From assembly GCA_036338615.1 (NCBI GenBank), contig JAYZBT010000381.1, positions 1-8,733 of the forward strand: DNA of 8,733 nt, written 5' to 3'. The position numbers and the translations under genes were made by a program. Below, piece by piece: positions 1-5,608 of this stretch. The DNA is from UBA1138 sp036338615 (GTDB lineage: Bacteria; Gemmatimonadota; Gemmatimonadetes; Longimicrobiales; Gaopeijiaceae). The notes beneath the pieces were generated by a model. That model was given only the letters and a program-made list of their open reading frames with translations. It ran no database searches and was not told where the DNA came from. Positions within the stretch are counted from its first letter, which is position 1; each line of letters opens with the position of its first letter.

Positions 1-255
1 GTCGAACGTCACACCTCGTCCCGTGTGCTCCGCCGTGTACGCGACGGTAATCATCACCCGTCTGTCTTCACCGTCGAGGAACGTACTTACGGCCACCAGG
101 CCCTGTTCCCTCCGGCCATGCCGAACCGGGGGGAAAATCCACAAGCGGTCGACGGCGTCCACGCCCAGGCGATCCCGTAGCCGAATGAGCGACCTCGGCA
201 GCGCCTCGGGCACGCCGGGATCGGAGGATCGGTCCTTCACTGGAGGTTGTGTCAT
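1..255 (-). CDS. Unknown protein, 3' part cut by window edge
   Basis: An open frame of 85 codons with no stop runs off the left edge. It begins MTQPPVKDRSSDPGVPEALP and continues through a segment containing RLWIFPPVRHGRREQGLVAV to an end reading YTAEHTGRGVTFD. The ATG start (255-253) overlaps the TGA stop of the upstream nrnA-like gene in an ATGA arrangement, so translation is probably coupled. A purine-rich AGAGGA lies 3 nt before the ATG. The visible part has no signal peptide or membrane segment. After residue 45 it looks beta-strand-rich (LVAVSTF, RRVMITVAYT), like a small compact cytoplasmic domain. I do not recognise the family. The tight coupling suggests a role connected with the NrnA/CoaE-PHP cluster or a lineage-conserved neighbour. 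The C-terminal portion is missing, so length and function cannot be judged. Confidence 0.72.
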   Translation of the reverse strand, partial: MTQPPVKDRSSDPGVPEALPRSLIRLRDRLGVDAVDRLWIFPPVRHGRREQGLVAVSTFLDGEDRRVMITVAYTAEHTGRGVTFD

Positions 256-1292
256 CCGTCCTCTGTGTTGCGAGTGCCCAGGTCGCGTACGACCGCTTTG
301 CGCGTAGCCGCCAAGACCTGCTCGATTGCTTGATCGAGCGGCCCCGATACCAATGCCCCCGAGGCCTTCGCGTGGCCCCCGCCTCCAAACTTGCGCGCGA
401 GTTCGTTTACGTCGACCGGTCCGTTGGACCGGAACGACACCTTGATGTCTCCCTTTTGCGTCTTTCGGAAGAGCAGCCCGACCTGAGTACCCTCGATCGA
501 CCTCGGAATATCCACCATACCCTCGAGATCCTGCGTAGTCGCGTCCAGCTGGTCGAACGCTTCCTGCGGGACCGCCATCCAGGAGATCCCCAGTTCGGCG
601 TCGCAGTCCAGCGTAGCCAAAGCGTGTCGCAGGAGCCGGTACTTCCTGAGAGGCGCCGCGCCATACACGTGCTCGTACACGGACTCGGGATCGACGCCGC
701 GCTCGATCATGTCAGCCGCGATCAGGTGGCTCGCCGAGGATGCATTGGAGAACCGGAAGGAACCCGTATCGGTCAGGATCGCGACGTAAATCCCGAGCGC
801 GACCTTGTCGGTCCAGGGCCCGTCCGCGGCGCGGATGAGGTCACATACCAACTCACCGGTCGCGCATGCGTCGGTATCGCGAAAGGAGACACCCCCAATC
901 GGGTGGCTCCCGGGCGGGTGGTGGTCGACGACAACGGTCGGGAGATCACGAATGAGATCCTGCACCCGACCAATGCGCTGAAACTCACCCGTATCCAGGA
1001 CGACCGCGAGGTCCGCTTGATCGCAGAGATCCCGCGCTCGGCGCGAGCCCGCGGGCACGATCCAATCCTGATCCTCGATCAGGAACCGGAACGAATCTGG
1101 AAACGGGGTCGGATTGATGATCCAGACCTCGGTGCCGTTGGCGCGCAGCCACGATGAGACAGCCGCTTGCGAGCCTGCCCCGTCCCCGTCGGCGTTTAGG
1201 TGGGTCGTGAGCACCGCCCGACGCGAAGCCAACAGCACGTCTCTGGCATTTCTTACCTTTGCCGCACGCGCCCGTGGCGTCCGGTAACTCAA
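252..1292 (-). CDS. nrnA: NrnA-like DHH/DHHA1 phosphoesterase (nanoRNase / pAp phosphatase)
   Basis: 346 aa, the usual length for NrnA. The DHH catalytic domain shows motif I THLNADGDGAGSQ (residues 30-42), a metal-binding Asp at 100 in VVLDTGEF, the signature DHH at 123-125 in VVVDHHPPG, and TDTGSFRFSN (174-183). The C-terminal DHHA1 substrate-binding domain ends in the glycine-rich GGGGHAKASGA (303-313). Characterised family members use Mn2+ to degrade 2-5 nt RNA fragments from the 3' or 5' end, and to convert 3',5'-ADP (pAp) to AMP in the cytoplasm. All catalytic motifs are intact, so activity is expected; which substrate dominates is not visible. The TTG start is well supported by AGGAG five nt upstream. 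The gene lies 51 bp after the coaE-PHP fusion and overlaps the next gene by 4 nt (ATGA), so it is very probably co-transcribed. Confidence 0.93.
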   Translation of the reverse strand: MSYRTPRARAAKVRNARDVLLASRRAVLTTHLNADGDGAGSQAAVSSWLRANGTEVWIINPTPFPDSFRFLIEDQDWIVPAGSRRARDLCDQADLAVVLDTGEFQRIGRVQDLIRDLPTVVVDHHPPGSHPIGGVSFRDTDACATGELVCDLIRAADGPWTDKVALGIYVAILTDTGSFRFSNASSASHLIAADMIERGVDPESVYEHVYGAAPLRKYRLLRHALATLDCDAELGISWMAVPQEAFDQLDATTQDLEGMVDIPRSIEGTQVGLLFRKTQKGDIKVSFRSNGPVDVNELARKFGGGGHAKASGALVSGPLDQAIEQVLAATRKAVVRDLGTRNTEDG

Positions 1293-1343
1293 GTGGTCTC
1301 CTGACCCTCGAGGAATCGATCAACGAAGCTAGCCGTGAAGCGG

Positions 1344-2630
1344 CTACCGCCGCCACCGGACTGTCCCACCCGCTCCTGGGAGCTTCTTCCGCACTTTCGC
1401 CCAGGTGGAGGCCAAGTGCACCAAGTGTGACGACGCGTTACCCACGGTGAGCCCGCCATCAAGAGCCGCCAGCAGCGCTTCGGGTCGATTCGGGTGCGCC
1501 GGCAACTGAACGAACGCGCGACCGAGCTCGCCCAGCGTATGCGCGTCGGAGCCAACGCCACGCAACCGCCCATGGCGTCCTGCCAACTCCTCCGCGAGCT
1601 CATTTTGGCGGGGTTTGTGCAAGCGCGCGTTGAAGACCTCGACGACGTCACAGAGTGGCGCGAGTGTGTCGGCCATCCGACCCCCACCGCCCTTGCCGCC
1701 CGCGTAGGGGTGCGGGAGGTAGGGGATCCCTCCTTGATCCCGGATGCGCTCGATGGTCTCACGAGCCGGCGTCCCCTTCGGGATCCGCTCGGACAGATAC
1801 AGACCGATGACGTCGATGCCCTCGGCGGTCTTCACCTCCTCCCCCGGGATGACCTGCTCGGGGTACTGCTCAGCCATTCGTAGCGCGACATGCACCTCGT
1901 TGTGATCCGTGATCGCAATGCGCCCTAGTCCGTTCCTCAGAGCCCTCTCCAGAACCTCCTCCGGGGCCGACAGGCAATCCCAGCTGCCTGCGGTGTGCAG
2001 ATGTAAGTCCACCTTCAGCGTGTCCGCTCCCGACGGCTGCTCGCGCAGTTGGTCCAGGACACGGTCCGCCTCGGCCCGGAGCTGCTCGAGCGAGCCGCCG
2101 TTGGAGATGACGATGTCGGCCATCGGCACCTTCGGGGCGTCGTCGAATTGAGCGGCCATGATCCTTCGGGCCTCCTCCGGGGTCGATCCTCGTAGCTCGA
2201 CCAACCGCCGGAGTCGGGCCTCGTCCGGCGCGTGCACGAGCACGGTACAGTCGAAATCGTCTTGGCGGTCGGTCTCGAACAGCAGCGGGATCTCGGACAC
2301 CACGAGCAGCGCGCCCTCCTCCATTCGCTCCTCCAACCACCGTTCTCGCAGCTGCCATATGATGGGGTGCAGGATGGACTCCAGGCGCTCTCGCGCGGAA
2401 TCGTCCGAAAAAACCAAAGCGCCCAGGCCCGCTCGGTCGAGCGTTCCGTCCGCGCGGAGCAGTCGCTCTCCGAACGCCTCGACCACGCGCCCGAGGCCGA
2501 TCGTGCCGGGCTCGACGGCGAGCCGCGAGAGATGGTCGGCGCTCACCACGGGCACGCCCGCGGCGGCCCACGCCGCGGCGACGGTCGACTTGCCGGACGC
2601 CACATTCCCGGTCAGCGCAACGCTCAGCAT
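1344..2630 (-). CDS. coaE: Dephospho-CoA kinase fused to a PHP-family phosphoesterase
   Basis: 428 aa from the ATG at 2630; a TTG at 2642 would add MPSN. The numbering here counts from that TTG. Residues 5-202 are a full CoaE: P-loop GNVASGKST (12-20), SADHLSRLAVEPG (34-46), LHPII (91-95), SEIPLLFET (116-124), the Arg-rich lid and ADIVISNGGSLEQL (175-188). This domain phosphorylates the 3'-OH of dephospho-CoA, the last step of CoA synthesis. After a linker of about 7 residues, a PHP domain starts at LKVDLHLHT (209-217). It continues with ITDHNEV (244-250), PGEEV (266-270), LPHPY (309-313), EVFNAR (335-340) and GSDAH (364-368), which form the metal-binding set of a phosphoesterase. A basic tail ends KKLPGAGGTVRWRR. 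CoaE alone is usually about 200 aa and a stand-alone PHP protein of this type about 220 aa, so this is a two-gene fusion. Both domains look intact. The start is uncertain because neither candidate has a good Shine-Dalgarno; ATG was chosen because MLSVALTGN fits the family start. Confidence 0.9.
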   Translation of the reverse strand: MLSVALTGNVASGKSTVAAAWAAAGVPVVSADHLSRLAVEPGTIGLGRVVEAFGERLLRADGTLDRAGLGALVFSDDSARERLESILHPIIWQLRERWLEERMEEGALLVVSEIPLLFETDRQDDFDCTVLVHAPDEARLRRLVELRGSTPEEARRIMAAQFDDAPKVPMADIVISNGGSLEQLRAEADRVLDQLREQPSGADTLKVDLHLHTAGSWDCLSAPEEVLERALRNGLGRIAITDHNEVHVALRMAEQYPEQVIPGEEVKTAEGIDVIGLYLSERIPKGTPARETIERIRDQGGIPYLPHPYAGGKGGGGRMADTLAPLCDVVEVFNARLHKPRQNELAEELAGRHGRLRGVGSDAHTLGELGRAFVQLPAHPNRPEALLAALDGGLTVGNASSHLVHLASTWAKVRKKLPGAGGTVRWRR

Positions 2631-2654
2631 GTTGGAAGGCAAATCTCGGCGGGG

Positions 2655-3029
2655 CTAGCGCTCTCTTGGCACGACGACCTGGAAGTCGTCCTCGGTCGAC
2701 GACGTCGCGTCCGGTCCCCACGAGACGACCGCCACAGAGTCGGCCCACACGCGTAGCTGATACATCGAGCCCCAGGGGTCCTGCCTCATGTCGTCGCTCG
2801 AGTACCGGTAATCGAGCCAGCCCAGCCACGTACGCCTGTCCGGGAGCTTGCCGGTGAGCCGCTCGTGTTCGAGCACGTTCTCTCCCACCTGACGCATCTC
2901 CGCGCTAGTGCTCCAGCGCGCGACGGGGACGATCACCGGCTCGGCGATATCCATCATCACCGCCCGGGAATTGGGAAAGTAGAACGCCGCAACGAGCCCG
3001 AGGACGACCATCAAGACTAGTCTAGCCAC
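2655..3029 (-). CDS. Membrane-anchored GspG-like (pseudopilin C-terminal) protein
   Basis: 124 aa. A hydrophobic N-terminal segment (about residues 2-18, LVLMVVLGLVAAFYF) is a single membrane anchor or uncleaved signal. The rest is soluble and matches the C-terminal layout of type II secretion major pseudopilins (GspG). There is a helix with ENVLEHERLTGKLP (50-63), then DPWGSMYQL (84-92) and SWGPDATSSTEDDF (103-116), corresponding to the family's DPWG..Y and S.G.DG..G..DD elements, where GspG binds calcium. It lacks the prepilin-peptidase site (G-F-T-L-x-E) and most of the long N-terminal helix, so it is probably not a processed pilus subunit. More likely it is a stand-alone, membrane-tethered derivative. 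The GTG start overlaps the preceding gene by 8 nt (GTGGCTAG) and has GGGGAGGG just upstream. No other secretion genes are in the window. Function unknown. Confidence 0.75.
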   Translation of the reverse strand: MARLVLMVVLGLVAAFYFPNSRAVMMDIAEPVIVPVARWSTSAEMRQVGENVLEHERLTGKLPDRRTWLGWLDYRYSSDDMRQDPWGSMYQLRVWADSVAVVSWGPDATSSTEDDFQVVVPRER

Positions 3030-3288
3030 CGACCCTCCCCGTCATCTGCCCTCGCATCTGGGCCGTCCACCGCAGATAGCGTTCGAGTTCTTCGTCACTG
3101 GGTGTCGCCTCGGCATCCCCGTACGCGGTCTCCATCCGCCAGCGCACATACGACCCCGGCGGGACCGGGAGAAACGGTGGACGCCGGTACCAACCGCGAG
3201 CGCGGAACGCCCAGGCGGCGCCAAGTAGGTGCGGGATCGTGCGGGGGCGCCTCAGCGCTAGACCCGCCATTTTCAAGTACAGCGGCAA
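3022..3288 (-). CDS. Small Trp/Arg-rich conserved-type protein of unknown function
   Basis: 88 aa, first gene of the minus-strand cluster. The N-terminal half is basic and aromatic (ALRRPRTIPHLL, AFRARGWYRRPPFLPVPP, YVRWRMETAYGD). The C-terminal half is a charged helix (SDEELERYLRWTAQMRGQM). Four Trp (26, 33, 50, 74) and many Arg suggest a membrane-surface or nucleic-acid contact, but there is no clear transmembrane segment or known motif, and I cannot name a family. The start is uncertain: TTG at 3288 has AAGGA only 2 nt upstream, while an ATG at 3270 (MAGLALRRP) lacks a Shine-Dalgarno. The gene is believed real because the downstream pseudopilin-like gene starts inside its end with an 8-nt overlap and a good ribosome site, and because the composition is protein-like rather than a shadow frame. 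Confidence 0.66.
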   Translation of the reverse strand: MPLYLKMAGLALRRPRTIPHLLGAAWAFRARGWYRRPPFLPVPPGSYVRWRMETAYGDAEATPSDEELERYLRWTAQMRGQMTGRVGG

Positions 3289-3300
3289 GATCCTTGTCGT

Positions 3301-3324
3301 TCGCGGATCGGACCGCCTCCGCGA
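3301..3324. repeat. Perfect 7-bp inverted repeat upstream of the minus-strand cluster
   Basis: TCGCGGA (3301-3307) and TCCGCGA (3318-3324) are exact reverse complements separated by 10 nt. The nearer arm ends 12 nt upstream of the TTG start of the 88-aa gene. It could form a hairpin in the 5' leader of the minus-strand transcript close to its ribosome site, or be a dyad operator. In DNA this GC-rich such repeats also occur by chance, so the regulatory reading is only a suggestion. Confidence 0.35.
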
Positions 3325-3378
3325 GGGTGGATCAGATCATCGGAAGTTAGGCCGCATGTTCCGGCACCACAACGATAT

Positions 3379-3407
3379 TCGGCACCTGAGCGCCATATGT
3401 TTACTAT
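3379..3407 (+). promoter_or_regulatory. Candidate sigma-70-type promoter for the DUF255 gene
   Basis: TCGGCA (3379-3384, 4/6 to TTGACA), a 17-nt spacer, then TACTAT (3402-3407, 4/6 to TATAAT), in the most AT-rich part of the intergenic region. Initiation would be near 3414, giving a leader of about 47 nt before the ATG at 3461. The match is modest and the consensus of this organism is not known. Confidence 0.3.
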
Positions 3408-3460
3408 CGCTGCACACTCCGTGCCGCTAGTCTCGCGCCGTCTCCGCACCGACTGAGCGC

Positions 3461-5524
3461 ATGCCCAATCGACTCTCGAACGAAACGAGTCCGTACCTTC
3501 TGCAACACGCAGGAAACCCGGTCGACTGGTACGCATGGGGCGAGGAGGCGCTCTCGCGGGCCCGTGACCAGGATCGCCCCATCCTGCTCTCGATTGGCTA
3601 TTCCGCGTGTCATTGGTGCCATGTGATGGAGCACGAGTCCTTTGAGGACGCGGCTGTCGCCGCCATCATGAACGAGTTCTTCGTCAGCATCAAGGTGGAC
3701 CGCGAGGAGCGCCCAGACATCGATCAGATCTACATGAAATCCGTACAGGCGATGACGGGGAGCGGTGGTTGGCCGCTCACGGCCTTCCTCACACCGGACG
3801 GGATTCCCTACTACGGCGGCACTTATTTCCCACCGGTGCCACGGCACGGCATGCCGTCTTTCACGCAGGTATTGCGGGCGGCGGGGGAAGCATACCGCAA
3901 GCGACCGGAGGACGTGCGTAGCGCCGGGACCCGACTCATCGAGGCTCTCGAGCGCGCCGCAGCCCCGACCACGGAGGCCGACGCAGACGTCGAAGAAGCA
4001 TTGCGAGGGGCCTACCGGGCGCTCGCGAGTCGGTACGACGCGGTGCACGGCGGATTCGGCCAGGCGCCCAAGTTCCCGCAGCCGGTCACCCTGGAGTTGA
4101 TGCTGCGCCATTACGCACGGAACGGCGAGCGCGAGGCGGCGGATATGGCGCTACATACGCTGCGCCGAATGGCCGCGGGCGGGATGCGGGATCACCTGGG
4201 CGGAGGATTTCACAGGTATTCGGTGGACGCCCGTTGGCTCGTGCCCCATTTCGAGAAAATGCTGTACGACAACGCGTTGCTGGCGCGGGCCTATGTCGAC
4301 GCGTACAGGCTCACCGACTCCGAAGATCTACGCGAGGTCGCGGAACATACTCTGGACTATGTGGCGACCGACCTGCGCTCGCCCGAAGGCGGCTTCTACT
4401 CGGCGCGTGACGCGGATTCCGAAGGAGAGGAAGGCACCTTCTACGTGTGGACGCCGGAGCAGGTGAGGGAGGCGCTGAAGGACTCTCCCGCGGGTCACGG
4501 CGCGGAACTCTTCGAGCGCGTCTACGACGTGTCGCCCGGGGGAAACTTCGAGGGGCGAAGCATACTCCATCTGCCGCACGACTTGGGGGCCATCGCTCGG
4601 TCCATGGACATTACCGAGTCGGACCTGGCCGCGAGCATGAGCGACGCACGCCAGGCTCTCCTACGGATCCGCGAGCGCCGTGAGCCACCGTTCAGGGACG
4701 AGAAAGTGTTGGTGTCTTGGAACGGGATGGCGATCCGGGCGTTCGCGGAGGCTGGGGCGACCCTGGGCCGATGGGACTATGTGGACATCGCCACACAGGC
4801 AGCGGACTTCCTTTGGACCACACTGCGCCCCGGCGGAGAGCTTCAACACGTCTTCATGGACGGTGAGAGCAAGATCCCCGCTTTCCTCGACGACTTCGCC
4901 GCCCTGGGCAACGCATTGCTCTCGCTGCACGGGGCCTCGCTCGACCCGCGTTGGCTGACGGCGGCACGCACGCTCTGCGACGAAATCTTGGTCAGGTTCG
5001 CCAGCCCCGAGGACGGCGTGCTTTACGACACGCCCAACGACGGAGAGCGCCTGATTCTCCGACCGCGGGACCCCATGGACAACGCGACTCCGTCTGGAGT
5101 CTCTTTGACGGCGGAACTGCTGCTGAGGGCCGCCCACGTATTCGACCACATGAGCTACCGTGATGTGGCCCTGTCGATCTTCGAGCAGGAGGCCGAAGCG
5201 CTGAGGCGATTCGGACCGGCGTTCGGCCGCATGCTCTCGGCCGCGGACCGATCCCTCGCCGACCCCGTCGAGGTCGCCATCATCGGTGAAGCCGACGACG
5301 AAGCTACCCGGGATCTCGTGCGGGCGGCACACCAGAGCTTGGTGCGCAACCTCACGATCGTGGGCAGGACGCCAACCGGGTCGTTCCCGGGAGTACCGCT
5401 GCTCGAGGACGCTCGCGGGCTGGTCAGGGGACTCGCGACCGCCTACGTGTGTCGAGGGTACAGTTGCCAGCAACCGGTTACGCGAAGCGACGAAGTACGG
5501 GCTCAGATGTCGTCGCTCGGGTAA
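3461..5524 (+). CDS. DUF255/YyaL-type thioredoxin-domain protein (SPATA20 family)
   Basis: 687 aa, the normal length for this family. The N-terminus NRLSNETSPYLLQHAGNPVDW (3-23) is the family signature. It leads into a thioredoxin-like domain (about 1-165) with the redox motif C50-H-W-C53 in SACHWCHVMEHESFED and FVSIKVDREERPDID (74-88). Residues of about 175-600 form an alpha/alpha-barrel like that of N-acylglucosamine 2-epimerases and glycoside hydrolases. Within it are GGFGQAPKFPQP (197-208), the HLGGGFHRYSVDARWLVPHFEKMLYDNALL stretch (245-274, key residues GGGF, RYSVD, PHFEKMLYDN) and SARDADSEGEEGTFYVW (314-330). The end AYVCRGYSCQQPVT (661-674) is also conserved, with two Cys (664, 669). 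No signal peptide, so it is cytoplasmic. The biochemical role of the family is not established; a redox or sugar-related activity is only inferred from the folds. There is no clear Shine-Dalgarno before the ATG, but the family start fits. It stands alone, with its own candidate promoter and a hairpin after the stop. Confidence 0.93.
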   Translation: MPNRLSNETSPYLLQHAGNPVDWYAWGEEALSRARDQDRPILLSIGYSACHWCHVMEHESFEDAAVAAIMNEFFVSIKVDREERPDIDQIYMKSVQAMTGSGGWPLTAFLTPDGIPYYGGTYFPPVPRHGMPSFTQVLRAAGEAYRKRPEDVRSAGTRLIEALERAAAPTTEADADVEEALRGAYRALASRYDAVHGGFGQAPKFPQPVTLELMLRHYARNGEREAADMALHTLRRMAAGGMRDHLGGGFHRYSVDARWLVPHFEKMLYDNALLARAYVDAYRLTDSEDLREVAEHTLDYVATDLRSPEGGFYSARDADSEGEEGTFYVWTPEQVREALKDSPAGHGAELFERVYDVSPGGNFEGRSILHLPHDLGAIARSMDITESDLAASMSDARQALLRIRERREPPFRDEKVLVSWNGMAIRAFAEAGATLGRWDYVDIATQAADFLWTTLRPGGELQHVFMDGESKIPAFLDDFAALGNALLSLHGASLDPRWLTAARTLCDEILVRFASPEDGVLYDTPNDGERLILRPRDPMDNATPSGVSLTAELLLRAAHVFDHMSYRDVALSIFEQEAEALRRFGPAFGRMLSAADRSLADPVEVAIIGEADDEATRDLVRAAHQSLVRNLTIVGRTPTGSFPGVPLLEDARGLVRGLATAYVCRGYSCQQPVTRSDEVRAQMSSLG

Positions 5525-5536
5525 CGCTACAGCGTC

Positions 5537-5567
5537 GAGACCACTCGCAAGTCGGCGAGCGGTTCTC
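5537..5567 (+). terminator. Hairpin after the DUF255 gene, candidate terminator
   Basis: The stem pairs GAGACC (5537-5542) with GGTTCTC (5561-5567, one bulged T) and CTCGC (5544-5548) with GCGAG (5555-5559), with one A/C mismatch and a 6-nt loop (AAGTCG). That is about 11 base pairs, beginning 12 nt after the TAA stop. It lacks a following T-run (AACCACTGCC comes next), so it is not a classic intrinsic terminator. It separates the DUF255 gene from the promoter candidate of the E1 gene. Confidence 0.42.
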
Positions 5568-5572
5568 AACCA

Positions 5573-5600
5573 CTGCCATGGTGGCCAGGCGCGGCTATCT
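5573..5600 (+). promoter_or_regulatory. Candidate promoter of the E1 gene, spacing predicts a leaderless mRNA
   Basis: CTGCCA (5573-5578, 4/6 to TTGACA), a 16-nt spacer, TATCTT (5595-5600, 4/6 to TATAAT). The ATG begins at 5609, 9 nt beyond the -10 box, so transcription would start at or next to the initiation codon. No Shine-Dalgarno precedes the ATG (CTTTCCGGCC), which agrees with a leaderless transcript. Confidence 0.35.
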
Positions 5601-5608
5601 TTCCGGCC

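Larger units (their letters stand above)
3289..3460. promoter_or_regulatory. Divergent intergenic region between the minus-strand cluster and the DUF255 gene
   Basis: 172 bp with no credible gene, placed between two divergent transcription units, so it should hold the promoters of both. It is locally more AT-rich around 3370-3408 (CGATATTC, CATATGTTTACTATCG), where melting would be easiest. A plus-strand promoter candidate and an inverted repeat in it are listed separately. For the minus-strand cluster I see no convincing -35/-10 pair. The closest -10-like string, TATCGT read on the minus strand at about 3373-3378, has no fitting -35. Confidence 0.5.

Noticed and set aside
249..1157. Long plus-strand open frame (302 codons) opposite nrnA
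   Set aside because: It is antisense to a gene with every NrnA motif intact, has no recognisable domain, and long antisense frames are common in DNA this GC-rich.
1330..1346. Hairpin TAGCCG-TGAAG-CGGCTA at the stop codon of the coaE-PHP gene
   Set aside because: Only a 6-bp stem with no T-run, and the next gene follows 51 bp later with a strong ribosome site, so termination here is unlikely.
2000..2040. Suspicion that the coaE-PHP fusion is a sequencing artefact
   Set aside because: The frame is continuous, both domains are complete on each side, and the linker has normal composition; no homopolymer run is present at the junction. It stays listed as a refutation test only.
1870..2829. Long minus-strand frame (319 codons) in another phase of the coaE-PHP and pseudopilin-like genes
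   Set aside because: Extremely Arg/Gly/Ala-rich composition typical of an off-phase reading of GC-rich coding DNA; the in-phase frames show true domains.
3404..4111. Minus-strand frame (235 codons) opposite the start of the DUF255 gene and reaching into the divergent region
   Set aside because: Antisense to the thioredoxin-like domain with its CHWC motif; no recognisable protein features.
4661..5569. Long minus-strand frame (302 codons) opposite the end of the DUF255 gene
   Set aside because: Antisense shadow of a conserved gene, no motifs, and it runs through the hairpin and intergenic region.
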